Of a stretch of 64,000 bases of DNA, positions 53,408 through 62,238 are shown one piece after another. Below the pieces are notes generated by a model. That model worked only from the letters and a program-made list of their open reading frames with translations. It did not search any database and was not told the DNA's origin. This DNA comes from CAYFXA01 sp964347135. Lineage in GTDB: Bacteria; Patescibacteriota; Microgenomatia; PFEM01; JAHIFH01. The stretch lies in assembly GCA_964347135.1 (NCBI GenBank), contig CAYFXA010000001.1, positions 1 through 64,000 on the forward strand, given 5' to 3'. How positions within the stretch are numbered: the stretch's first letter is position 1; every line of letters starts with the position of its first letter. The position numbers and the translations under genes are program-made.

Positions 53408-55181
53408 GAGCAAGTTGAGCGTAGATTCGACGCCGACCAGCACCAATTGCTTTTTCTTTATTTATCTTAACACGACCAATCTCTCCAGTCGACTTTACAT
53501 GAGGTCCACCGCAAACTTCTTGGGAATAATTTCCAATCGAATAGACTTTAACTTTTTCGCCATACTTTTCGCCAAAAAACGCAAGGGCACCCTTTTTCTT
53601 GGCTTCAACCAAAGTCATTGTCTCTGCTCGCACTGGCAGATTGGCTTTAATCTTCTTGTTAATAATCTCTTCAACTTTTTTCATTTGGGCTTCAGTTAAT
53701 TTTTCAGGATGGGTAAAATCAAACCGCAATCTTTCAGGAGTAATATTACTCCCCACTTGTTGAACATGGTCACCAAGAACATCACGCAAAGCCTGATGAA
53801 GAAGATGGGTGGTGGTGTGTAATTTAGTTACGGTCGCCGAGTGATCCGCCAATCCCCCCGCAAATTTTGTTTCCATCCCTGCTCGAGAAATCTCTTGATG
53901 CTTTTTAAACTCTTTCTCAAAGACTTTTTTTTTAATTTTTTGACCTCTTTCTTGGGCAATCTCTTCGGTCATTTCCAAAGGAAATCCATAAGTCTCATAC
54001 AAATAAAAGGCGAGTTTGCCATCAAGGACTTTATGCTTCTCAACTTCTCTCAACCCTCGCTCAAGTGTTTTTCTAAATCGATTTTCCTCTACTTCTAGCT
54101 CTTGGAGAATTTGTTTCTCATTTTCTCTAAGATAAGGGTATTCATCTTGGTAAATCTCAACCGCTGTCTGGGCAAGGTTTTTAGCAAATGGTTTAATTAA
54201 TTGAAGCGATCTCCCATAACGAATCGCTCGCCGAATTAGGCGGCGAAGAACATATCCTTGCTCCTTATTCGAAGGAACAACGCCATCAGCAATAACGAAG
54301 GTGGCAGCCCGAATATGGTCGGCAATGATTCGAAAATGCTTTTTGTTCTGGATATATTTCTTCTTACTTAACTCTTCAATCCGACGCAGTATTGGAAAAA
54401 AAAGCTCTGTTTCATAAAAAGTCTCCTTTTTTTGAAGAATAGCAGCGACTCGTTCTGTTCCCATCCCTGTATCAACATTCTGCTGTTTCAGTCTCTCATA
54501 TTTGCCTTTTCCTTTTTTGTTATATTCCATAAAGACGTTGTTCCAAATCTCGATATATCGACCGCAGTCACAGTTGATATGACACTCTTTGCCAAAATGG
54601 AGATCATGAGATTTTCCTGTATCATAAAAAACCTCAGAATCTGGACCACAAGGACCAGTTTTGCCAACTGGTCCCCACCAGTTTTTCTTTTTGGGATAAG
54701 GAACAATCCTCTCTCCAACATTAGCTTTGATGCCTGCCTTTTTATATATTTCTTGCCAAATTTTTATTGAACTCTCGTCTCGAGGTGCATCTTGATCCCC
54801 TTTAAATACCGACACGTAAATTTTTTTAGGATCCATGCTCAACCATCTCGGCGAAGTTAAAAATTCAAATGCCCAATTAAGTTGTTCCTTTTTAAAATAA
54901 TCTCCCAGTGACCAGTTACCTAGCATTTCCATGAAGGTCAAATGGCGGTTATCACCAACTTCATCTATATCGTCTGTTCTTAAACAACGTTGATTGCTCA
55001 CTAAGCGTTTGCCTAATGGATGAGGCTCACCAAGAAGATAAGGAACAAGCGGATGCATTCCGGCGGAAACAAATAAAGCGGTGGGGTCATTTTCCGGAAT
55101 TAAAGAAACATTGGGCAACTTTTTATGCCCTTTTTTCACAAAAAAAGAAAGAAATTTCTCTTTTAATTCTTTGGCGGTCAT
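53397..55181 (-). CDS. alaS: Alanyl-tRNA synthetase lacking the C-terminal domain
   Basis: Charges tRNA-Ala and clears Ser/Gly mischarging. 594 aa: catalytic domain (GNWSLGDYF, DTGMGTERVAAIL, RLIRRAIRYG) and editing domain (TTTHLLHQAL and EVCGGPHVKSTGEIG with its zinc ligands) are complete, but the ~250-residue C-Ala/DHHA1 domain of standard ~870-residue enzymes is missing. The ATG follows a TTG (TTGATG); TATAAT at 55190-55195 ends 8 nt upstream, so it is probably leaderless and heads the sortase/mltG operon. Confidence 0.97.
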   Translation of the reverse strand: MTAKELKEKFLSFFVKKGHKKLPNVSLIPENDPTALFVSAGMHPLVPYLLGEPHPLGKRLVSNQRCLRTDDIDEVGDNRHLTFMEMLGNWSLGDYFKKEQLNWAFEFLTSPRWLSMDPKKIYVSVFKGDQDAPRDESSIKIWQEIYKKAGIKANVGERIVPYPKKKNWWGPVGKTGPCGPDSEVFYDTGKSHDLHFGKECHINCDCGRYIEIWNNVFMEYNKKGKGKYERLKQQNVDTGMGTERVAAILQKKETFYETELFFPILRRIEELSKKKYIQNKKHFRIIADHIRAATFVIADGVVPSNKEQGYVLRRLIRRAIRYGRSLQLIKPFAKNLAQTAVEIYQDEYPYLRENEKQILQELEVEENRFRKTLERGLREVEKHKVLDGKLAFYLYETYGFPLEMTEEIAQERGQKIKKKVFEKEFKKHQEISRAGMETKFAGGLADHSATVTKLHTTTHLLHQALRDVLGDHVQQVGSNITPERLRFDFTHPEKLTEAQMKKVEEIINKKIKANLPVRAETMTLVEAKKKGALAFFGEKYGEKVKVYSIGNYSQEVCGGPHVKSTGEIGRVKINKEKAIGAGRRRIYAQLAHGS

Positions 55182-55206
55182 CAAGAAAGATTATACTATG
55201 GCAGAA

Positions 55207-55578
55207 TTATGAAGTTAAGGGTCTGCCGTTGCGGATGAAAAATTTTTTACTTGCCAATCGTCCTCTTTTTCGCAGTTTTTCGATATGACCTATTTTCTCT
55301 TGAGCTTCACCAGCCACTTCTTCTTTCACATCTTTTGCTTTTTCTTCTAATTTGGCTTGAATTTCTTTGGCTCGGGCTCGAAATTCTTCTCCCTTTTCCT
55401 CAAAATCTTCAACTAACTCGGTTAGACTGTCCAGAGCTTCCTCGCTTTTTTTCTTAATTCTTTTTTTAACCTTTTCCCCTTCTTTAGTTTGGGTAAGGAA
55501 ATAGAAGGCGCCAGCGCCAATTAAAGCACCTATAATTAATCCTTGAAGAAAACCACCACTGCGGTCTTGCTTGCTCAT
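55207..55578 (-). CDS. YtxH-domain single-pass membrane protein
   Basis: A ~123-residue protein. A Gly-rich TM helix near residues 10-28 (GLIIGALIGAGAFYFL) is followed by a long Lys/Glu helix, the layout of YtxH/gas-vesicle-like stress proteins. It overlaps the gene before it by a few nt. The exact function of the family is unknown. A GTG at 55587 is an alternative start. Confidence 0.75.
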   Translation of the reverse strand: MSKQDRSGGFLQGLIIGALIGAGAFYFLTQTKEGEKVKKRIKKKSEEALDSLTELVEDFEEKGEEFRARAKEIQAKLEEKAKDVKEEVAGEAQEKIGHIEKLRKRGRLASKKFFIRNGRPLTS

Positions 55579-55579
55579 T

Positions 55580-55867
55580 TTATTCACCCACTTCTTTCTC
55601 AGCTTTTTTTGATTTCTTTTTCCGTTGACCTAGCCAACCTAAAAGTCCAGCAATACCGGAAACGCCGGTGATAGAGTTAGAAAGCGAAGCAATCGGTCGA
55701 GCCACTGATTCGGAAATCATTCCTGCGTCATCAAGCATTTTGTTAAACTTCCTAACCGACTCCCTTATCTCTCGCAAAATAAAAAAGACTTGAACCCCAA
55801 TGATAGTAAGAACAGCGGTTAAAACAGTGACAACAGCAATGAGTAAAAGCTGTGTGTTATCAATCAT
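55580..55867 (-). CDS. Single-pass membrane protein (DUF948-like)
   Basis: A 95-residue protein with a TM helix at ~6-28 followed by a helical stretch (REIRESVRKFNKMLDDAG) and a Gly-rich then basic tail. It resembles the small DUF948 proteins often found beside YtxH genes, as here. It has its own promoter TTGACA / 17 / GATATT (55889-55917). Function unknown. Confidence 0.7.
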   Translation of the reverse strand: MIDNTQLLLIAVVTVLTAVLTIIGVQVFFILREIRESVRKFNKMLDDAGMISESVARPIASLSNSITGVSGIAGLLGWLGQRKKKSKKAEKEVGE

Positions 55868-55888
55868 GGGCAGTGTTTCCTTGTTAAT

Positions 55889-55917
55889 AATATCCTCTAT
55901 TTGAGGCTAAATGTCAA
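55889..55917 (-). promoter_or_regulatory. Promoter of the DUF948-like / YtxH pair
   Basis: Minus strand -35 TTGACA (55912-55917), 17-nt spacer, -10 GATATT (55889-55894). Confidence 0.55.
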
Positions 55918-55932
55918 TTATAACTTTCTGTA

Positions 55933-56562
55933 TCAATCCAAATAAACCGTTTTTGTTTGTCTTGTTTTTCTACCGAGACGGTTAGTGGTTTCAATAACAA
56001 TTTTATTTTCACCGGAAGTTAGCCTCAGACGATAAGTAAATTCTCCTTTTTCATTAAGCTGGGTCAAACTACCATTAATCGTCACCGAATTATCAAGGTC
56101 GGTTCTGCCTTTAATCACTATTTGTTCCTCGGTGACCCGTTGGTTATCAAGTGGCAAATCAACTTCTAATCTGGGTCTTCCCAATAAACCATGGTATTGA
56201 TAAGCCAAATACGTTAAAAAGGCAACAATAAACAGAGCAACAACAACAATCAAAGTTTTTTTTGGGTTCCATTTAAACTCCTTGTTGAGGTCAACTTTTG
56301 GAGGAAAAACAATTTTCTGTTCTTGAGTTCGCCGGTAATCTCTTTTGAAAATCGCCACTACCTTTTCGGGCTCCAAACCTAAAAACTGGGCGTAGTTTCT
56401 GATAAAACCCTTAATGGTTGCCACCGATGGCAAAGATTGATAACTATCTTTTTCTAAATCTTTTAGATAGCTCTTTCTTATTTTTGTTTCCCGAGTAACT
56501 TCATCAAGACCAATTTGTTTTTTTAACCGATTCTCTTTAAGAATTTGACCTGCTGTTTTCAT
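55933..56562 (-). CDS. RodZ-like HTH membrane protein
   Basis: A 209-residue protein. Residues 1-75 are a RodZ-type helix-turn-helix (MKTAGQILKENRLKKQIGL; IRKSYLKDLEKDSYQSLP; FIRNYAQFLGLEPEKVV), then a basic juxtamembrane part, one TM helix (~100-120) and an outer beta-rich domain (~128-209, IVIKGRTDLDNSVTINGS). RodZ links MreB to the elongation machinery; no mreB is in this window, so the role is inferred. Overlaps ftsK by ATGA. Confidence 0.88.
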   Translation of the reverse strand: MKTAGQILKENRLKKQIGLDEVTRETKIRKSYLKDLEKDSYQSLPSVATIKGFIRNYAQFLGLEPEKVVAIFKRDYRRTQEQKIVFPPKVDLNKEFKWNPKKTLIVVVALFIVAFLTYLAYQYHGLLGRPRLEVDLPLDNQRVTEEQIVIKGRTDLDNSVTINGSLTQLNEKGEFTYRLRLTSGENKIVIETTNRLGRKTRQTKTVYLD

Positions 56563-58616
56563 TGAGAGGCAATTTGAGAAGCAAGATATTCCTCAGGGTT
56601 TTTAATTAAGACTTCTCGAGGTTTAGAACCTTCAGCTGGTCCAACGATTCCTGCCCTTTCCAATTGGTCAATAATTCTTGCTGCTCGAGCGTAGCCAATC
56701 TTAAGCCGCCGTTGAAGCAAGGAAGCTGAAGCTCGTTCATAACGACAAACGGTCCGGACCGCATCTTCAAAAAGTTCATCCCTTTCTTCTATTTCTCCGG
56801 CGGCGACTGCCCTTTTTGTTGGCATTTTAGTTACTTCTTCAGTGTATTGTGGTGCCACGCCTGCTTTTCTCAAAAAATCAATCAACTTTTGGATTTCTGG
56901 CTCGGAAACGAGTGTTCCCTGAATTCGGGTTGGTTTTGATTGGTCAGGAGGAATATAGAGCATGTCACCCCGGCCCAACAACTTTTCTGCCCCTGGCATG
57001 TCAATAATCACTCGAGAGTCAACTTGGGAAGAAACATTAAAAGCAATTCGACAAGGAATATTGGCTTTAATCAAACCCGTAATAACATCAACCGATGGAC
57101 GCTGGGTGGAAATAATTAAATGAATTCCTGTTGCCCTTGCCATTTGGGCAATACGACAAATGGCGTCTTCTACTTCTGCCGGGGAATACAAAATAATATC
57201 GGCTAACTCATCAATAATAATTAGTATGTAGGGCAAGGCAGCAAAACCAGAAAGCTCATTGTAAGCTTCAATATTCCGGACTCCCACTTCAGCAAACAGT
57301 TTGTAACGGCGGTCCATCTCGGAAATCGCCCATTTCAAAGCAGAAAGAACTTTTTCCGGGTCAACAATCACGGGCGTTAACAAATGAGGAATGCCATTGT
57401 ATTGGGTTAGCTCTACTCTTTTGGGGTCAACTAAAATAAATTTAACCTCAGCAGGGGAAGCTCTAAAAAGAATGGTGGTAATAAAAGAGTTAAGACAAAC
57501 CGTTTTTCCTGAACCAGTTGTGCCCGCAATCAAAACGTGGGGCATTCGCCCAATCTCGTCAACAACGGATTCACCAGAGACATTTAAGCCAAGAGAAACA
57601 GCTAATTTGGATTTGGCTTTTTCCATTTGTTCTGAAGTCAACATCTTCTTGAGGGTAACAAACTCTGGACTTCGGTTAGGCACCTCTATTCCCACTAAAG
57701 AACGGCCGGGAATAGGTGCTTCAATTCTGATTTGTCCGGTTGGCGCTGCCAAAGCAAGAGCCAGATCATTGGCCAAAGTAGTAATTTTTGAAAGCTTGGT
57801 TCCTAAAGCAATTTCCAAAGCATATTGAGTCACTGCTGGACCCAGGTTAACCTCTGCTACTCGAGCAGCAATTCCAAATGATTCAAGCGTCTTTTCAATA
57901 ACATCCGCGTTTTTCTTGATATCCCCCCGGTTGGCCTTGCCACCAACTTCATCGGCTAATAAAGATAAAGGAGGAAATTCCCAAACCCCTTCTTCGGTGG
58001 GTAAATTGCTTACCAAAGCAGGGGCTAGCTCTTCTTCTTTTGCTGCTGGCTTCCGTTCTTCTCTTGGCTCTGAGACCTTCATCTCGGGTTCAACCGCTAA
58101 TTTACGCCGTCCAGAAATTTTTCTTATGCTTACTCCAGCTTGGCGAAACCGGGAAAAAATTTTGGCTAAAAAAAGAATAATTTCCTCTAGAGAGGTATTA
58201 AAAATCACCACGACCCCGATAAAAACAAAACCTAAAAGAACAAAAAAAGCGCCAAAAGAACTAATTAAAGTTGCCAAGTTATACCAGACTTGAGCGCCAA
58301 TCAGCCCTGCTCGGGTTAAGCTAACAAGGGCGATTGATAAAATAACTGAACCAGCAAAAACATTGGGGCGGGTAATTTTCCACTGCAAACGCGCGAGCAT
58401 TAATCCCGCGGTCAGCAAAAGAAAAGGTAAGAGCAAAACTCCCCAACCAAAATAGTGAGTGAGAAGAATAAACAAACGGCTTAAGATAACGCCTTGGCGA
58501 GAAAAGGAGAAAATGATAATCGCTGCCAATGAGAAAAGGAAAACACTGGAAATGGTATAAAGAGTGTGTTTTTTGAGTTTTAATTTAAATGGATTTTTTC
58601 TTCTTCCTCGGGCCAT
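56559..58616 (-). CDS. ftsK: DNA translocase FtsK/SpoIIIE
   Basis: Pumps DNA through the closing septum. 685 aa: about four to five N-terminal TM helices (residues ~15-160), a short linker, the alpha/beta motor with Walker A AGTTGSGKTVCLN near residue 365 and Walker B ILIIIDELAD near 470, and a C-terminal gamma winged helix (CRYERASASLLQRRLKIGYARAARIIDQLERAGIV). TATAAT at 58629-58634, inside the end of rnj, lies 12 nt before the ATG. Confidence 0.98.
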   Translation of the reverse strand: MARGRRKNPFKLKLKKHTLYTISSVFLFSLAAIIIFSFSRQGVILSRLFILLTHYFGWGVLLLPFLLLTAGLMLARLQWKITRPNVFAGSVILSIALVSLTRAGLIGAQVWYNLATLISSFGAFFVLLGFVFIGVVVIFNTSLEEIILFLAKIFSRFRQAGVSIRKISGRRKLAVEPEMKVSEPREERKPAAKEEELAPALVSNLPTEEGVWEFPPLSLLADEVGGKANRGDIKKNADVIEKTLESFGIAARVAEVNLGPAVTQYALEIALGTKLSKITTLANDLALALAAPTGQIRIEAPIPGRSLVGIEVPNRSPEFVTLKKMLTSEQMEKAKSKLAVSLGLNVSGESVVDEIGRMPHVLIAGTTGSGKTVCLNSFITTILFRASPAEVKFILVDPKRVELTQYNGIPHLLTPVIVDPEKVLSALKWAISEMDRRYKLFAEVGVRNIEAYNELSGFAALPYILIIIDELADIILYSPAEVEDAICRIAQMARATGIHLIISTQRPSVDVITGLIKANIPCRIAFNVSSQVDSRVIIDMPGAEKLLGRGDMLYIPPDQSKPTRIQGTLVSEPEIQKLIDFLRKAGVAPQYTEEVTKMPTKRAVAAGEIEERDELFEDAVRTVCRYERASASLLQRRLKIGYARAARIIDQLERAGIVGPAEGSKPREVLIKNPEEYLASQIASQ

Positions 58617-58634
58617 TTTTCTTCTACCATTATA

Positions 58635-60014
58635 CTATTTTCGGCGATGTTTCCGCCTCTTTTTTGATTTTGACTTTACCAAATGGGTTCTTCTTGAAAT
58701 CTTGGATCCCAGTTTAACTTGACCAGAAGGAGTTATTTCCATTGTGTCATTTCTATCTGGAAGAAAAATTTGTTTTTCACTATAACCCATTTTTTGAGCT
58801 AAAAGAGCGTATTGTCTCATTTGCCGAAAAGCACCGCCAATAGGAATTAGATAATTAGGACGCGCCAAACCAATCATTAATGATAAATCTCCTTGGGCAG
58901 CGTGGCCCGAAACATGTAAATCATCAAGAATCTCTGAATAAGAAACGGTTGCACCCAAACGGCAGAGGTTATCAATCAGCCTGTGAACCGCTGTTTCAGT
59001 GCCGGGAATATAATCAGGGGCAGAAAAAACGACTTTGTCACCCGGCTCAATTTGAATTCCTTTATACTCTCCGGCGGTAATTCTGTCTAAAGCCGAACCC
59101 GTTTGAGCCAAACTGCCAGCCACAAACAAACTGATTTTCTCTTTGGGCAGGTCTTTAATCTTTTTCGCAGGAATCAAAACTCCCTTTGGAATCTGAAGAT
59201 AGCCCAGACGAGTAGCGATTTTAAAAATCTTTTCAATTGACATTCCCACCAAAGCTACCTGGCGTCCATATTTAGCAGAGACATTTAAAGCTTGTTGCCA
59301 CCGGGAAACATTGGAAGACATGGTGGTAACAAAAACCTTACTTTTGAAATCGCGAATTTCCCTTTCTAAAGAGTCCTCAATCATTTGTTCGGAAAGAGTA
59401 TAGCCAGCTTTTTCACTTCTTAAACAATCGGAAAGAAGACAAACAACTCCTTGATTGCCAATGGTGGCTATCTTACCAACATCAGAAATTGTTCCCATCG
59501 CTGGTGTCCAGTCAAATTTAAAGTCACTAATATGAAGAACCGTTCCTAAAGGGGTATTGATGGCGATTCCAAAAGTATCAGGAATTGAATGAGTTAAATA
59601 AATAAAATCAAGATTGAAATTACCCAAATTAACTTTCTCTCGAGAATCAATCAGATTAACTTTAGCCGGTAAATGGTACTCATCAAGTTTATCTTTTATC
59701 AAAGCCGCTGCCAGTCGCGAGGCATAAATAGGAATTTTTCGATTAAGTTTAGGTAAAACAAACGGCAAACCCCCATAATGGTCTTCATGCCCATGAGTAA
59801 TCACTATTCCCTGAATCTTTTCTCGGTTCTTAACTAAGTAATCAACATTAGCAACCAACAAATCACCTTGGGGTGTTTCCTCATCAGGAAAACCAACTCC
59901 ACAGTCAACTATCAAAATCTGGTTATTGTATTGATAAACAAAAAGGTTTTGGGTAACCTTTCCCCAGCCTCCCAAAGAAATTATTCTTAGATTTTGTTTA
60001 TCGTTTTTTTTCAT
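58635..60014 (-). CDS. rnj: Ribonuclease J-type metallo-beta-lactamase nuclease
   Basis: An RNA 5'-exonuclease/endonuclease for mRNA decay and rRNA maturation. The metal motif ITHGHEDHYGG is near residues 73-83, with SRAKAP-type beta-CASP segments (SGHAAQGDLSLMI, LIPIGGAFRQMRQ) later. At 459 aa it lacks most of the ~100-residue C-terminal domain and ends in a Lys/Arg tail. Overlaps the UDG gene by ATGA. Confidence 0.95.
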   Translation of the reverse strand: MKKNDKQNLRIISLGGWGKVTQNLFVYQYNNQILIVDCGVGFPDEETPQGDLLVANVDYLVKNREKIQGIVITHGHEDHYGGLPFVLPKLNRKIPIYASRLAAALIKDKLDEYHLPAKVNLIDSREKVNLGNFNLDFIYLTHSIPDTFGIAINTPLGTVLHISDFKFDWTPAMGTISDVGKIATIGNQGVVCLLSDCLRSEKAGYTLSEQMIEDSLEREIRDFKSKVFVTTMSSNVSRWQQALNVSAKYGRQVALVGMSIEKIFKIATRLGYLQIPKGVLIPAKKIKDLPKEKISLFVAGSLAQTGSALDRITAGEYKGIQIEPGDKVVFSAPDYIPGTETAVHRLIDNLCRLGATVSYSEILDDLHVSGHAAQGDLSLMIGLARPNYLIPIGGAFRQMRQYALLAQKMGYSEKQIFLPDRNDTMEITPSGQVKLGSKISRRTHLVKSKSKKRRKHRRK

Positions 60015-60646
60015 TGAATTAATTTCATTTGTTTATCTTCTTTTTCTACTGCAATTTTTTCAGTTATCTCCTCCTCCGGAGCTTTTTCAAGAAAGCGTTT
60101 TATCTTTTGAAAATCTTCTTTTATCTCTGCCATTATTCTATCACTTCTTAGAGCCGCGGCGGGATGATACATAGGAATAACAATATATCTTTTACCAAAA
60201 AAGTCAACGTATCTAGCTTGGCCGTGAATTAAGGAAATTTTTTCATTCGGAAGAAATTTGTTCATCGAAAATCTTCCTAAAGTAACAATAATTTTTGGTT
60301 CAATTATTTGAATTTGCTCATCCAAAAAAGGACGACAGGCTTTAATTTCTTCTGGTAGAGGATCACGATTCCCTGGTGGACGATGTTTGATAATGTTACC
60401 AACAAAAACTTCCTTTCTCTCCAGTTTAATTGATTGAAGTAGATTATCTAAAAGCTTACCCGCAGCACCAACAAAAGGCAAACCTTGTTGGTCTTCATGA
60501 TAACCTGGCCCTTCGCCAATAAACATCACTTCGGCATCAGGACTACCATCACCTGGCACTGGATTATTAGCCCTTTTATATAAGGAACAGCGGGTGCATT
60601 TTGCCACCCGCCCTGCAATTTGTTTAAGTTTTTCCGTTTTAGTCAT
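60011..60646 (-). CDS. Family 4 uracil-DNA glycosylase with a Cys-to-His change at the cluster
   Basis: Excises uracil from DNA using an [4Fe-4S]-containing fold. CTRCSLY near residues 17-20 gives two cluster Cys; GEGPGYHEDQQGLPFVGAAGKLLD is the active-site motif; the third ligand position reads IIKHRPPGNRDPLPEE (His where VKCRPPGNR is usual), and the fourth is ACRPFL. Length 211 aa. Starts 8 nt inside the end of the phosphoesterase gene. Confidence 0.93.
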   Translation of the reverse strand: MTKTEKLKQIAGRVAKCTRCSLYKRANNPVPGDGSPDAEVMFIGEGPGYHEDQQGLPFVGAAGKLLDNLLQSIKLERKEVFVGNIIKHRPPGNRDPLPEEIKACRPFLDEQIQIIEPKIIVTLGRFSMNKFLPNEKISLIHGQARYVDFFGKRYIVIPMYHPAAALRSDRIMAEIKEDFQKIKRFLEKAPEEEITEKIAVEKEDKQMKLIQ

Positions 60647-61133
60647 TTAAATCGATTGTTTTAAACTCATTCGTTTTAGTTTCATAAATACTAAAAGAAC
60701 ATTTTCCTTCCATTCCCATTACTTCTCCTGGATTAATAATTAAGGTCTTGCCAATCTTTTCTTGTTTGGCTTCATGAGTATGACCATGAAAAACTGCATC
60801 ATATTTCCCGGTGTGAGCTAAACCCTCAGCAAGTTGCGGATAGTGACACATGGCAATTTTCTTTCCACCAAGCTCAACTTCTGCCATTTCTTTAAATTGA
60901 TGATAAAAAGATAGATTGCTAACTAACTTTGTTATTTCATAGTGAGCCCCATCAACATTGCCGAAAACGGCATAGGTAGGAAGTCTTAATTCGATTATTA
61001 ACTTAACCGCCGGGCCTGCACAATAATCACCACAAAACAAAATGGCTTTACATTTTTCCTTTTTAACCCGTTTCAACACTTTTTTAAGATTCCAAATATT
61101 ATCATGAATGTCTGAGAGAACCGCTACTTTCAT
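60639..61133 (-). CDS. YfcE/MJ0936-type metallophosphoesterase
   Basis: A 164-residue phosphodiesterase. Metal ligands: SDIHDNIWNL (Asp/His/Asn), FCGDYCAGP, GNVDGAHYEI, CHYP and HGHTHEAKQE. Usually active on p-nitrophenyl diesters in vitro; the natural substrate is unknown. It lies between the Lon-like gene and UDG. Confidence 0.9.
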   Translation of the reverse strand: MKVAVLSDIHDNIWNLKKVLKRVKKEKCKAILFCGDYCAGPAVKLIIELRLPTYAVFGNVDGAHYEITKLVSNLSFYHQFKEMAEVELGGKKIAMCHYPQLAEGLAHTGKYDAVFHGHTHEAKQEKIGKTLIINPGEVMGMEGKCSFSIYETKTNEFKTIDLND

Positions 61134-61149
61134 ACTTTAGTCATTTAAA

Positions 61150-62232
61150 CTACCAAGTGGGTAGAAATTCCTTCATATTGGCAGTCGTAATCTGAAAAGT
61201 TCTTCCTTTACCTTGGACAATCATTTTCGCCACTTTACGACAAATGCCATTAATTGTCCTTTCTAAAGTTCGAATGCCAGCGTCATAACCCAAGGGCCTT
61301 ACAATTTTAGGCCAAACAGCAGCATCAATCTTAACTGTTCCTTTGTCCAGACCTGCTTCTTGCATTGTTCTTGGCAAAACATAATCCCTACCAATGGTAA
61401 TTTTCTCCTCATCGGTATAAGAGGGCATTTGAATTGGTTCTAAACGGTCCATCACCGCCACGGAAATATTACTGGTATTATTACAAGTGGCAATGAACAA
61501 AACCTCTGAGAGGTCAATTGGGTAATCAACGTAATGATCCCGGAAAGCCATGTTTTGTTCAGGGTCAAGGAGTTCCACTAAAACTCCCATGATGCTTGCT
61601 CTGCCTTCCACAGTCACTCGGTCAATTTCATCAAGAAGAACAACCGGGTTTTTGGTTTTTGTTCGTCGTAAAGCTTTAATAATCAAACCTGGTTCTGCAT
61701 CCGGTCGAATCCTTGATTGTCCTCTTAAATCAAGTGGGTCGCCTAAACCGCCAAAGGGAACTCGGGCAAATTCTCTTTCCATTGCTTCGGCAATTGAATA
61801 AGCAATCGTTGTTTTGCCCGTACCCACCAAACCAACAAAAAGAAGCATTGGTGCTCGCATGAATTTCATAATCCCTTCTTCCTTAATTTTGCCTTCCTCT
61901 TTTTTTGTTTTTTTCAGTTTTAAAACCGCCATATACTCCAAAATTCTTTCTTTAGTTTCTTCCAGACCATAATGGTTTTTATCCAAAATTTCTTTAGCCA
62001 ATTTTAAATCAAGCCTGTCTTCACTTCTTGTATCCCAGGGCAGAGCCGTTATCCAATCAATGTAATGGGCAACTCGTTCGTACTCGGTTGAGTATTCACC
62101 GTATTTAACCATTCGGGATAGGCGTTCAACCAAACGAAGACAATTTTCTTTTAATTCAGGAGGAAGACGAGTGGCATCAACCTTTTTTTCTAACTCAACA
62201 ATTTCTTTAAAAAGGGCAGTTTCTTCAGGCAT
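61150..62232 (-). CDS. Lon-like AAA+ ATPase without protease domain
   Basis: A 360-residue protein homologous to the central part of Lon. Residues ~20-105 match the helical linker (AHYIDWITALPWDTRSEDRLDLK), Walker A is VGLVGTGKTTIA near 133-143, then GGLGDPLDLRGQSR, Walker B PVVLLDEIDRV near 195-205, sensor FIATCNN and the small domain GYDAGIRTLERTINGICRKVA. It ends where Lon's Ser-Lys protease domain would begin, and the N-terminal LON domain is also absent. Promoter TTGTCT / 17 / TAAGCT (62239-62267) ends 6 nt before the ATG. It could remodel proteins or serve another protease. Confidence 0.88.
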   Translation of the reverse strand: MPEETALFKEIVELEKKVDATRLPPELKENCLRLVERLSRMVKYGEYSTEYERVAHYIDWITALPWDTRSEDRLDLKLAKEILDKNHYGLEETKERILEYMAVLKLKKTKKEEGKIKEEGIMKFMRAPMLLFVGLVGTGKTTIAYSIAEAMEREFARVPFGGLGDPLDLRGQSRIRPDAEPGLIIKALRRTKTKNPVVLLDEIDRVTVEGRASIMGVLVELLDPEQNMAFRDHYVDYPIDLSEVLFIATCNNTSNISVAVMDRLEPIQMPSYTDEEKITIGRDYVLPRTMQEAGLDKGTVKIDAAVWPKIVRPLGYDAGIRTLERTINGICRKVAKMIVQGKGRTFQITTANMKEFLPTW

Positions 62233-62238
62233 ACATAT

